From positions 1 to 64,000 of the forward strand of contig CAYTVL010000020.1 of assembly GCA_964441775.1 (NCBI GenBank): a DNA stretch of 64,000 nucleotides. Direction: 5' to 3'. Positions 17,661 to 25,501 of the stretch are shown here, piece after piece; the stretch's first letter is position 1, and every line of letters begins with the position of its first letter. A model generated the notes under the pieces. That model had not been told where the DNA came from and did no database searches. It saw nothing but the letters and a program-made list of their open reading frames with translations. Origin of the DNA: SYOC01 sp964441775 (GTDB lineage: Bacteria > Desulfobacterota > Binatia > Bin18). The translations under genes were made by a program, and so were the position numbers.

Positions 17661-17709
17661 GTTTTTATGATCCGTGCTACCTGAAGACCCGCACGAGAAA
17701 GGAAATGGT

Positions 17710-18474
17710 ATGTCTGGACATGTTCTCTTCGATCTTTCCGGAAAACGTGGCTATGTGACTGGCAGCGGCTCCGGGCTGGGACGCGCAATTACCCTGGGGC
17801 TCGCGGAAGCTGGAGCCGCAGTGGTCGTGAGCGACATTAATCTCTCGACGGCGGAAGCGGTGGCGAAAGAGATTCACGTCAGCGGCGGACGCGCCCTGGC
17901 GTTGCGTACCGACGTGGCGCAAAAGGGAGAAGTGGAAGAGTTGATCCGTTTCACAACCGGGCAACTTGGTGGCCTCGACTTCGCCTTCAACAATGCCGGT
18001 ATGCTGAAAATCGTAAAGCCGGAAGAGTTGAGTGAAGAGGATTGGCGGGCGGAACTCGATGTCGATTTAACCGGCGTCTTCTTGTGTTGTCAGGCGGCGG
18101 GGCGTTACATGATTGCGCATGGCGGCGGCAAAATTGTGAACACCGCTTCGATCTCCGGCATGATCGTGAACTCTGGCTTGACATATTCAACCGCTAAAGC
18201 GGGGGTCATTCAACTCACGCGCGTGCTCGCGTATCGCTGGGCGAAGCATAAGGTGTTCGTCAATTGTTTCAGCCCCGGGTATATCCGCACCAATATGACC
18301 GCGCCGCATTTGCAGCGGCCTGAAGTCGAACAAGAAATGTTGCGCCAAACGCCATTGCGTCGTTTAGGAGAAGCTCGTGACCTGGTTGGGCCGGCGCTGT
18401 TCTTGGCTTCCGCCGCCTCGGATTTTATTACCGGCCACAATCTGATTGTGGCCGGCGGGGTCACACTGGCGTAA
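17710..18474 (+). CDS. SDR family NAD(P)-dependent oxidoreductase
   Basis: A 254-residue short-chain dehydrogenase from the ATG at 17710 (AGAAAGGAAATGG ribosome site; the frame opens at 17674). The dinucleotide motif is TGSGSGLG, the NNAG motif is present, the catalytic serine is in VNTASISGM, and the Y-x-x-x-K pair is in LTYSTAKAG. The acidic residue after beta-2 (VVVSDINLS) favours NAD over NADP. The fold and length are those of FabG-like classical SDRs that oxidise or reduce secondary alcohols and ketones; the substrate is not evident. It is a stand-alone gene with a hairpin downstream. Confidence 0.93.
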   Translation: MSGHVLFDLSGKRGYVTGSGSGLGRAITLGLAEAGAAVVVSDINLSTAEAVAKEIHVSGGRALALRTDVAQKGEVEELIRFTTGQLGGLDFAFNNAGMLKIVKPEELSEEDWRAELDVDLTGVFLCCQAAGRYMIAHGGGKIVNTASISGMIVNSGLTYSTAKAGVIQLTRVLAYRWAKHKVFVNCFSPGYIRTNMTAPHLQRPEVEQEMLRQTPLRRLGEARDLVGPALFLASAASDFITGHNLIVAGGVTLA

Positions 18475-18525
18475 CCGATTTTCTTACTCTTCTTTTGCCC
18501 TCCCTCGATTTTAAGACCTCTTTCA

Positions 18526-18554
18526 TGAGCAGGAGAAAAATTTTCTCTTGCTCG
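18526..18554 (+). terminator. Hairpin downstream of SDR gene
   Basis: AGCAGGAGAAA (18528-18538) pairs with TTTCTCTTGCT (18542-18552) with one G-T pair, and a flanking G-C pair extends it. The loop is AAT. No long T-run follows, so termination is moderately supported. Confidence 0.4.
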
Positions 18555-18689
18555 CAAATCCTCTCTAAAGAATTTTCCTTACGCGCCGATGCAGACCAAC
18601 AATAAAAAAGTAGGCCACTCCTCCGAATGGAACGGCCCGATGGAAAGCCTGATGAAATACTAAACTGCCCCGCGTGTTAAAAAGTGACT

Positions 18690-18786
18690 TCCGCCTGATC
18701 AAGGCAAACCGTTTGAAAAGACGGGACGCAAAGCCACTGGCCTAAGTCCGGCTTGGAGGCCGGATATGGCGGCAGGGTTGCCGGGC
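18690..18786 (+). ncRNA. GEMM-I cyclic-dinucleotide (c-di-GMP-I) riboswitch aptamer
   Basis: The core matches GEMM-I: GGCAAACC (18703-18710), a CCGTTT/AGACGG stem capped by a GAAA tetraloop, then GGGACGCAAAGCC. The second arm carries the 11-nt tetraloop receptor, split as CCTAAG (18741-18746) and TATGG (18765-18769) around a TCCGGC/GCCGGA stem. It ends with GGCAGGGTTGCCGG. The base before CAAACC (position 20 in Vc2 numbering, from memory) is G, which favours c-di-GMP over cyclic AMP-GMP, although some G20 members accept both. It lies just upstream of four minor-pilin genes. Confidence 0.94.
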
Positions 18787-18790
18787 TCTC

Positions 18791-18840
18791 AGCGCCTCTT
18801 CATAGCTGGGTCTCCGTCTATCCCCGTCTAGTGAGGTGCT
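18791..18840 (+). promoter_or_regulatory. Riboswitch expression platform: anti-Shine-Dalgarno stem
   Basis: AGCGCCTC (18791-18798), directly after the aptamer, can pair over 8 bp (one G-U) with GAGGTGCT (18833-18840). The latter contains the ribosome site for the ATG at 18845. This suggests translational control, the stem hiding or exposing the site depending on ligand. No terminator hairpin with a T-run is seen between aptamer and gene. Confidence 0.65.
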
Positions 18841-18844
18841 GACC

Positions 18845-19369
18845 ATGATGCTCGTTTTATTTTCTCCTCGCCTTTCTTTCTTTCGCGGCTCTCAGCGCGG
18901 CATGACCATGGTCGAGTTGCTCGTGACCATCAGCATACTGGCTGTGATGATTGCGGTTGCGGTGCCGAAGCTCAACAAGAGCGTGCTCGATCTTCCCGTG
19001 ACGGAGCAAAATCTCATGGGCGATATTCGGCTCGCGCGCGCTAACGCCACCAGTCGCGGCGTGCATTTCCGCGTCTCTGTCTCGACTTCCTCTTACTCGG
19101 TGCAACGCTTACAAGACAATAATAACGATGGCGTATGGGAGCCAGATAGCGGCTTCCCAGCCCAGGTCACGGAGATGCCGCCTGGCATTTCTCTCTCGCT
19201 CGCCGACGGATCGAGTTCTGTGCTTGAATTTACCACGCGCGGTCTCTTGGCCGACAACTCCGACGGGACGCCTGCGGGAATTGTGACGATCTACATTCAC
19301 AAAACCCTGGACGGGGACGAGACCAAGACGGTCGAAATCTGGCCTTCCGGTCAAGTCGAGGAGGTGTGA
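18845..19369 (+). CDS. fimT: Minor pseudopilin, FimT/GspH family
   Basis: A 174-residue type IV pilin-like protein. After a basic leader, the prepilin-peptidase site is G/MTMVELLVTISILAV, with the conserved Glu at mature +5 and a hydrophobic helix. The body resembles GspH/FimT (RLARANATSRGVHFRVSVS) and has a DNNNDGVWEPD stretch like a calcium-binding loop. The frame could start at a GTG at 18836, but that lies inside the ribosome site; ATG 18845 has GAGGTG six bases upstream. It is the first gene of the riboswitch-controlled minor-pilin operon and likely primes pilus assembly. Confidence 0.93.
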   Translation: MMLVLFSPRLSFFRGSQRGMTMVELLVTISILAVMIAVAVPKLNKSVLDLPVTEQNLMGDIRLARANATSRGVHFRVSVSTSSYSVQRLQDNNNDGVWEPDSGFPAQVTEMPPGISLSLADGSSSVLEFTTRGLLADNSDGTPAGIVTIYIHKTLDGDETKTVEIWPSGQVEEV

Positions 19370-19370
19370 C

Positions 19371-19748
19371 GTGAAACGTGAGTCCGCCGGTTTCTCTCTT
19401 GTTGAGGTGTTAGTGGCGATGAGCGTGTTCATGATTGCCGCGACCGCCGTCGCTTCCCTCATGACGCATTCCACTTCTTTCGTGTCACAGAACAATTATC
19501 GGTCGCAGGCCCTGACCTGCGCACAAGCGGCTCTGGAAGATATTCGCACCCAGGCCTACGAGGATATTCTCCCTACGTCCGGACTGAGCTGCGTCAAAGG
19601 CTCCATGACCTTCGGCGTGCAGTGGAGCGTGGCGACCGATAGCCCGGAAAACGGCATGAAAACTATCGTGGTGACGGTGTCTTGGTCTGAGAAAGGAGCA
19701 TCGAAAAGTTATGCGCTTAAAACCATCTATTCCAAGATTACGGCGTAA
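19371..19748 (+). CDS. pilV: Type IV pilus minor pilin PilV-like
   Basis: A 125-residue prepilin. The peptidase site is SAG/FSLVEVLVAMSVFM with Glu+5, followed by the PilV-like helix and QALTCAQAALEDIRTQAYED. The start lies one base after the FimT stop (TGACGTGAAAC context) and may use GTG at 19371, so translation is coupled. Together with FimT, PilW and PilX it should form the priming complex at the pilus tip. The gene ends inside the start of pilW (38-bp overlap). Confidence 0.9.
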   Translation: MKRESAGFSLVEVLVAMSVFMIAATAVASLMTHSTSFVSQNNYRSQALTCAQAALEDIRTQAYEDILPTSGLSCVKGSMTFGVQWSVATDSPENGMKTIVVTVSWSEKGASKSYALKTIYSKITA

Positions 19749-20568
19749 TTCACAGACTGGTTTCTCCTTAATCGAACTCCTCGTCACGATATTCGTCTCG
19801 GGCCTTCTGCTCACGCTCATGACTGGGTTTTTTCGCGCCAATGTCGGTGTCCGTCACGACATGGATCTGCAAACCAATTCGCAGCAAGGGTTGCGCGCAC
19901 TCTTTGACATGGTCACCCAGGAATTACGCCAGGCTGGAGCTTGTTTACCGCGACAAGGGCAATTCATTTCCCTGAATGGACAAGATACCGGAAGTCTCGA
20001 TAGCATTACCCTGCGAATTGGACGGACCAGTGAGACAACGCTGCGCTGTATCAAGGCCGGAACAATCAGTGACGTGACGGCCTCCAATACGCTCCCTTTC
20101 ACTGCTGGCGACGGCGCTCTTTTCGCAGACACAGACTTAGTGTACGTGACGCCGAACGGGGCCACCGGAAATTTCTATCATGTAACGGCCACGACTTCAT
20201 CGAGTGTGACGCTTGACCAAATTGGCGACTTTCCCACCGGAACGGGCGTCTACGCCATCGATGAACGCATGTACCAGGTTGAAGTGATCAATGGTCGTAA
20301 CGTGTTGACCATGCAAATAGACGGCGGGTCTTCCTATCCTCTGGTTGACGGAGTACAGCAATTTAACGTCCAGTATTGGCTGGAATCGACCACGGATCCT
20401 AGCCAGGTGGACCCGACTCCGGTCGACCTTCCACAGGATGACGTGGAGTGGGCCCGGGTGAGAAGGCTCACCATCTCGGCGCAAGTGGAAGAACAAAAGA
20501 AAAGGAGAGACGGGCAAGTGGTGATGGAGGGCGGCGCAATCGATGTCAAACCTCGGAACTTGCTGTAA
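19711..20568 (+). CDS. pilW: Type IV pilus minor pilin PilW-like
   Basis: A 285-residue prepilin. The leader is followed by the peptidase site QTG/FSLIELLVTIFVSGLL with Glu+5. Then comes QQGLRALFDMVTQELRQAGAC, the hallmark of PilW proteins. Residues 100-280 are a beta-rich globular domain. It overlaps the 3' end of pilV by 38 bp, typical of tightly coupled minor-pilin operons. Expected role: part of the inner-membrane priming complex for pilus assembly, controlled by the upstream riboswitch. Confidence 0.9.
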   Translation: MRLKPSIPRLRRNSQTGFSLIELLVTIFVSGLLLTLMTGFFRANVGVRHDMDLQTNSQQGLRALFDMVTQELRQAGACLPRQGQFISLNGQDTGSLDSITLRIGRTSETTLRCIKAGTISDVTASNTLPFTAGDGALFADTDLVYVTPNGATGNFYHVTATTSSSVTLDQIGDFPTGTGVYAIDERMYQVEVINGRNVLTMQIDGGSSYPLVDGVQQFNVQYWLESTTDPSQVDPTPVDLPQDDVEWARVRRLTISAQVEEQKKRRDGQVVMEGGAIDVKPRNLL

Positions 20569-20577
20569 GGAGACTAT

Positions 20578-22926
20578 ATGCGAGCAAAGACGCTCTCGAT
20601 CGTGAAGAATGAGCGGGGGATCGTGTTGATTATGGCTCTCGTTTTAATGGGGTTGCTGAGCGGGTTGGCCGCCGCCTACACCATGCTAGTGCGAGCAGAT
20701 GCGAGCTTGTCTGGGGGTGCGTCTCGTGATCGCGAAGGGTTTTATGCGGCTGAGGCTGGACTGAACGTTGGGATGGCGGAATTTGGCAACATTTTTAAAA
20801 ACTATGCGACGCCGTCTTCCTCGGACTACACGGAAAAAACGGTGAGTGTGGGGACTCGGACCGTCCATTACCAACTCTCCCCGGTGCCAGGCTACGATCC
20901 CTGCACCTCAAGCGGCGGACCTGAGTGTTACACCACGATTCCAGCCGGAGAAAAATTTGGGGGGCTGAAAACCATTCCGTATCGCTACACCGTGAAATCG
21001 TCTTCGATCAATACTGAAAGCAACACCGAAGCCAGCCTGGGCGCCGAGTTTGATGTTAACAATATCCCTATTTTTCAGTTTCTCGCCTTCTACACGAATG
21101 ATCTCTACATTATGCCGCTCGATCTTATGCCGTTGCACGGGCGGATTCACACCAATGGCGATTTACGCTTGAATAATCACCAGTCTCTCCTGAGCATCGG
21201 CGATCTTCCGCCGACGATGCCATACGTGCAAGTGTCGGCGGCGGGCAACATCTACCGGGGCGCGATTAAATATGGAGTGCAAGAGTGCGACGCGAACTCC
21301 GTGCAAATCGATAAGCTGGAAGATAAAGTGGCGCCATTCGGAGATTTTGATCCGCAACTTCTCGAGTCCTGTGATCTGAACAACCCGATTCCCAAAAGCA
21401 CCTTGGACACGTTCAAAGGAAGCATTCTTGCGAATGTTGATTCTGTGACGGTGCCCCCAGTTGATATTATTGATCGGGGGAGCAGCGGGGTGTTCTGGCA
21501 ACATGCGGATTTACGCATCGTCTTACGACTTGATCTTACGAAAACCACCGTTTCCTTCAGCACCCTTTGTCCAGCGACCACCACGACGCCGGCGGCGCCG
21601 GACAGTCCTTCCCTCTATCCCATTGAAGTCCAAAATGCGGACGGGACTCGTGACGTTACGAAGACCAACTCCTTGTGGACATTCATGTGTCAACGACGTG
21701 GAGCAATTTTTTACACCGACGTACCGACCATTACGACAGCGCCGCAGACGGCGGCGAATTACAGCCCGGCTTTTGCGAATAACAACCGGGTGTACCGCCG
21801 TATTGGTGAAGACACGAACGGCGACGGTACGATCGACACCAAAGATCGCAACGATGATATTTGCCCGATCAGCCTCAATAACCCAGCTCCGGCTGCCGCC
21901 ACAAAGCCTTGGTGGGAGCCCGCTTCATGTTCCTGGCCCTACGAAATTCCTGGTACGGCTGCCGGACAAAGTGGATCAGCGACGGATTCTGCTGGTATCC
22001 CGAATGCTCCGACGACTTCCTGGTTCCAAGATACCGATTATCGACGCGGCGGTTTCTACAACAATCGTGAAGCCAAGTGGATGTACCTTCTTAACGTGAA
22101 CATGCGTGCTTTGATCGATTGGAACGACCAGAATAGCGGCCCGCTCTTTTCTCCGAGTGACGCCACCGACGGAGGATTGGTGATTTTCCTCTCCGTGCAA
22201 GGCGCCGACTCTACCGCCTCAGTGAATAACTATGGCGTGCGCGTGTTTGATTCGGCTGATCTCAATGCGACGAATGGGACCTTTGTTCCGGGCGTGACCG
22301 ATCCGACGGGCCTCACCGTGGTGAGTGATCAAGCGGCGTATATTGAAGGCAATTATAACTTCAAAGATAAATTCCCGGCGGCGGTGATTGGAGACGCGCT
22401 AAATATCTTGTCGCCTGGGTGGGAAGTGCCCGTTACAATTAGTGGAGTGAAGCGAGCGAACGATTATAAAAGCTCCGCGAGTCTCGTCAGTGGCTATCGC
22501 ACCGTGCCTGCACAAGACGGGTGGACGGCGGCAGGTTCGGGATGTGGGGCTGGCGGGTGCGGCAGTTTTAGCAGCACGAATCAGAGCGCGCCAAACCTCG
22601 CCGTTTATGCGGCGTTTATCGCCGGGGAGGGGCCGAGCCCCGCTGGGGAAGGCAACTATGATGGCGGTTTAGAAAACTATCCGCGCTTCCATGAGAGTTG
22701 GACCGGCCGTATGCTGAAAATCGCCGGTTCGTTCGTGAGCCTAGGGACCTCAAAACACGCAGTGAATAACTGGGCCTGCGGGTCCGGAAACACCTGCAAC
22801 ATCTATAATCCGCCGCAGCGCCCGTGGGATTACGACACGGATTTCAATACGGTAGAAAAGTTACCTCCGTTGACGCCGGAGATTACTTACGTCCAGCAGC
22901 GGATGTACACACGTTTCTACAAGTGA
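20578..22926 (+). CDS. pilX: PilX N-terminal domain protein, unusually long
   Basis: A 782-residue protein. The N-terminus is PilX-like (NERGIVLIMALVLMGLLSGLAAAYTMLVRAD, given by parts: helix from residue 14, no Glu+5), followed by AAEAGLNVGMAEF. Usual PilX proteins are only about 150-200 residues. The remaining 600 residues form a large, Cys-containing extracellular domain of no family I recognise. It includes DTNGDGTIDTKDRNDD, a canonical calcium-binding loop. An AAGGAGACTAT ribosome site lies just ahead of the ATG. No PilY1 gene follows, so this long protein may itself serve as the tip or adhesive element. That is inference. Confidence 0.85.
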   Translation: MRAKTLSIVKNERGIVLIMALVLMGLLSGLAAAYTMLVRADASLSGGASRDREGFYAAEAGLNVGMAEFGNIFKNYATPSSSDYTEKTVSVGTRTVHYQLSPVPGYDPCTSSGGPECYTTIPAGEKFGGLKTIPYRYTVKSSSINTESNTEASLGAEFDVNNIPIFQFLAFYTNDLYIMPLDLMPLHGRIHTNGDLRLNNHQSLLSIGDLPPTMPYVQVSAAGNIYRGAIKYGVQECDANSVQIDKLEDKVAPFGDFDPQLLESCDLNNPIPKSTLDTFKGSILANVDSVTVPPVDIIDRGSSGVFWQHADLRIVLRLDLTKTTVSFSTLCPATTTTPAAPDSPSLYPIEVQNADGTRDVTKTNSLWTFMCQRRGAIFYTDVPTITTAPQTAANYSPAFANNNRVYRRIGEDTNGDGTIDTKDRNDDICPISLNNPAPAAATKPWWEPASCSWPYEIPGTAAGQSGSATDSAGIPNAPTTSWFQDTDYRRGGFYNNREAKWMYLLNVNMRALIDWNDQNSGPLFSPSDATDGGLVIFLSVQGADSTASVNNYGVRVFDSADLNATNGTFVPGVTDPTGLTVVSDQAAYIEGNYNFKDKFPAAVIGDALNILSPGWEVPVTISGVKRANDYKSSASLVSGYRTVPAQDGWTAAGSGCGAGGCGSFSSTNQSAPNLAVYAAFIAGEGPSPAGEGNYDGGLENYPRFHESWTGRMLKIAGSFVSLGTSKHAVNNWACGSGNTCNIYNPPQRPWDYDTDFNTVEKLPPLTPEITYVQQRMYTRFYK

Positions 22927-23049
22927 ATTCCAGTCTTGAGTTGAAACAGCAAGGTCGTCAGGCCTCGGAAGAAGTGGAGAATCGAAGCATCACCTTTGAT
23001 TCTTTCCCGAGGATGACGACCGAGAGATACTAGCGTAGAGCCACGCGCC

Positions 23050-23871
23050 CTACTTGATATTCGCCAGCGCCCCATCTAGCGCCGCTTGAAACGCCGAGAA
23101 CGCCTGCGCCCCACTCAGCCGCTGCACTACCTTCAGCTTGCCATCCTTCTCCGGCGTTGCGAGGAAAAAGGCGGGTGTCCCTGTCACGCCGGCCTTCTGC
23201 CCTTCGGCGATATCCTTCCGGACCGCCGCCGCGTATGTTCCCTCGTCCAGACATTTCTTGAATCCAGCCTCGTCCATCCCCAGCGCCTTGGCATGTTCAA
23301 CCAGGTCATCCGGCGCGATCTTCTGCTGATCGGCAAAGAGGCGATCATGCATTTCCCAGAATTTGCCCTGATCCTTGGCGCAGCGCGCCGCTTCCGCCGC
23401 CTTAAACGCGTTCTTGTGGATCGACTCTAACGGAAAGTCCCGCGTGATGAATTGGAGCTTCCCAGTCGTCACATAATCTTTTTCAATTTGTGGCCACGTC
23501 TCACGGACGTGTCTGCCACAGAACGGGCATTGATAGTCGGTAAACTCGATCATCGTGAGCTTCGCGTTTTTCTCTCCTTTCATCGGCGCGCCGTCGCTCT
23601 CAAACACCACATTCTGCGGCACATCCGGGGCATTCCCACCACCACCGGCTGGGCGGGCTTGCAGCAAGGTCTTGATCTCTTGCAGATCTTTTTGCAACCC
23701 TTGCTGCCCAGCTTTGAGCCCTTCGACATCGCGCCGCAGGGCTTGAAGCTCTTTGAACGTGCCGATCTCCTCTTTCAGCGCGTTGAAGTCTTCCTTCGTC
23801 TGCGCAAAGCCTACAGAAACCTCCAGGAATGTCAGCGCCGCGAGACTCGCGACTGCAGCCAGTTTCTTCAT
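23050..23871 (-). CDS. DsbA-family thioredoxin-fold protein with N-terminal coiled coil
   Basis: A 273-residue periplasmic protein. The signal peptide ends about residue 23 (GFAQ). Residues 26-72 form a heptad-rich coiled coil (LKEEIGTFKELQALRRDVEG and on). The DsbA domain begins near 88 and carries the CPFC active site at 115-118 in DYQCPFCGRHV, the cis-proline in GVTGTPAFFL and an alpha-helical insert. It resembles DsbA-like or ScsC/BdbD-type oxidoreductases or isomerases. The coiled coil suggests oligomerisation, which in ScsC- and DsbG-like proteins favours isomerase activity. It could help fold the Cys-rich secreted proteins nearby, but no operon link is visible. Confidence 0.92.
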   Translation of the reverse strand: MKKLAAVASLAALTFLEVSVGFAQTKEDFNALKEEIGTFKELQALRRDVEGLKAGQQGLQKDLQEIKTLLQARPAGGGGNAPDVPQNVVFESDGAPMKGEKNAKLTMIEFTDYQCPFCGRHVRETWPQIEKDYVTTGKLQFITRDFPLESIHKNAFKAAEAARCAKDQGKFWEMHDRLFADQQKIAPDDLVEHAKALGMDEAGFKKCLDEGTYAAAVRKDIAEGQKAGVTGTPAFFLATPEKDGKLKVVQRLSGAQAFSAFQAALDGALANIK

Positions 23872-23956
23872 CGTGGTTTTGTATCCTTTCGTGTGGACAA
23901 GCTCTTTTCAGTATAATGGAGGGAGCAGACCGGAGTAAAGAAAGAGAGCGTGAGTT

Positions 23957-25312
23957 TTAACTGCGATTCTGCAAGGCCGCCCGCGCCAGTTGCAACGCCG
24001 TCGTCGCAGCCGGAGTGGAGGCCACGCTCCGTAATTGGTCTATTAAAGCAAGCTCCTGATTGATCTGTTTCGTGGACCACTCCGCCGCTACGCTTCTTTG
24101 TTCATAACGGATATTCAGCCATTCTATATAGTAGTTCTTTGCAAGTGAGCTTCCCCCATCGCCTCCGCCCATGCTCGTGCTGGCAAGCGGGGTGCCGTCG
24201 AACATCTTACTAGAAAACTGCAATTGCTTTCCCCCCAAGGCCTCACCGATCTCGCTCCACGCTTGGTCTGGAATCTGCCCCGTGCGCGCTAGATCGACCA
24301 AGGCCGTCCCTGCTGAGGAGTGACGAGCCGCTGCCTGCGCCAAGACCTGGAACGGCAAGACCGGATTTTCGACAGCCGCATCCTGATTACTTGCGAGAGC
24401 TATCAAATTCGAGATGCCGGCTCCTTTCGGCAAATCCGCTAGAGCGATAAGCGAGTACTCTCCCCACTGAGGCGCAGATTGTTGCAGAACGGCCACCGCT
24501 TTCTCTCCACCGTACGTGCGAAGCAAATGAAAAAGCGGCCCCACATCGGGCCGCTCCTTGGCCGAAGTCTGCTCTGCCCATTGTAGTGCATTGCTAATAG
24601 CTTGGATCACTTCATCTCGGTGTACCCCAGGAGCTTCGTTTTCTAGATTACGCGCCAACATGGCGAGTTCGATGGGATCTCTTGTCTGTGGCAATTGCTC
24701 TAACGAGGCGGCCAGCGCTTCGCTGCCGCCAATTTTGTCCAAAGTGTCAAGCAGCGCCTGGCGCAGCGTTTGATAGTGTATCAACTCGCCGCCGCTCATC
24801 TTGGTGAAGTTGACATCGTCTCCCTGACGGAGAAAGTCGCTGATGGCAGGCACAGCCGCCGCGCCTTGTTTTCGTAACGCTTGCAACATGTGCTCGAGGT
24901 CTGTGGCGCTTTCTTCCGTGAGCACCTTCATATTCTTGACTTTCGACACCAACGCGTCCAACTCCCACACGTGTTGCGAGAGCGGGAGCGGCTGCGTCGC
25001 AGACGCTGGGTATTCTCCGGCTGGCCAATGATCCTCAGGAGGCGGGTTTACAAGCGACCGCCTTGAGGCAAAGTGAGAGTCATCGAAACTAAAAGGGGTT
25101 TTCGCTGCACCCGACGTTTGCGCAGCCGCGGCCGCCTGCTGCGCCACGGTCCTCTCCGGCTTCTCGGTGGAAGAAGGGACTTTCTTCCTGGGAGCCACCA
25201 GCAGAAAGAGAGCGAGGCCGAGGATGCCCAGGAACAACAACGGGCGCCACCAACTGCCGGCCTGGGAGCGCGATTCGTGCGAGTGTGGGTTACTGTTAGG
25301 TATCGTTGTCAT
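23957..25312 (-). CDS. Membrane-anchored alpha-helical repeat protein, unknown function
   Basis: A protein of 451 residues from the ATG at 25312. One membrane segment near the N-terminus (WWRPLLFLGILGLALFLLVAP) precedes a disordered Ala/Ser/Pro stretch. About 340 residues of alpha-helical HEAT-like repeats follow (AVPAISDFLRQGDDV, IGGSEALAASLEQLP, GGEKAVAVLQQSAP). It is probably periplasmic. I do not recognise a named family. It is separated from the upstream Cys-rich gene by two hairpins and lies upstream of the DsbA-like gene on the same strand (85 bp gap), so it may share its transcript. Confidence 0.75.
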   Translation of the reverse strand: MTTIPNSNPHSHESRSQAGSWWRPLLFLGILGLALFLLVAPRKKVPSSTEKPERTVAQQAAAAAQTSGAAKTPFSFDDSHFASRRSLVNPPPEDHWPAGEYPASATQPLPLSQHVWELDALVSKVKNMKVLTEESATDLEHMLQALRKQGAAAVPAISDFLRQGDDVNFTKMSGGELIHYQTLRQALLDTLDKIGGSEALAASLEQLPQTRDPIELAMLARNLENEAPGVHRDEVIQAISNALQWAEQTSAKERPDVGPLFHLLRTYGGEKAVAVLQQSAPQWGEYSLIALADLPKGAGISNLIALASNQDAAVENPVLPFQVLAQAAARHSSAGTALVDLARTGQIPDQAWSEIGEALGGKQLQFSSKMFDGTPLASTSMGGGDGGSSLAKNYYIEWLNIRYEQRSVAAEWSTKQINQELALIDQLRSVASTPAATTALQLARAALQNRS

Positions 25313-25342
25313 GATCTTTCTCATGTCTCGAGCCGCCAGAAG

Positions 25343-25373
25343 AAAGGGGAGACCCTGGTCGGGTCTCCCCTTT
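25343..25373 (-). terminator. Strong hairpin terminator
   Basis: AAAGGGGAGACCC (25343-25355) pairs perfectly with GGGTCTCCCCTTT (25361-25373) around a TGGTC loop. The plus side continues TTGTTTT and the minus side TTCTTCT. It lies between the Cys-rich gene and the anchored HEAT-like gene, both on the minus strand, and should stop the former. Confidence 0.8.
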
Positions 25374-25457
25374 TGTTTTAGAGTTTATAAAGTTTACTGC
25401 TTTCTAGATTTCTAGCAGCTATTTAGAAACGGCTGCTGGGAACTGGTGCGCCCTGAC

Positions 25458-25480
25458 ACCCTCCGGCTTGGCCGGAGGGT
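25458..25480 (-). terminator. Second hairpin 3' of the Cys-rich gene
   Basis: ACCCTCCGGC (25458-25467) and GCCGGAGGGT (25471-25480) form a perfect 10-bp stem with a 3-base loop, 22 bp past the stop of the Cys-rich gene. It has no T-tract and may act with the stronger hairpin at 25343 or stabilise the mRNA end. Confidence 0.5.
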
Positions 25481-25501
25481 TATCTTCAGTCCATTGACGG
25501 A

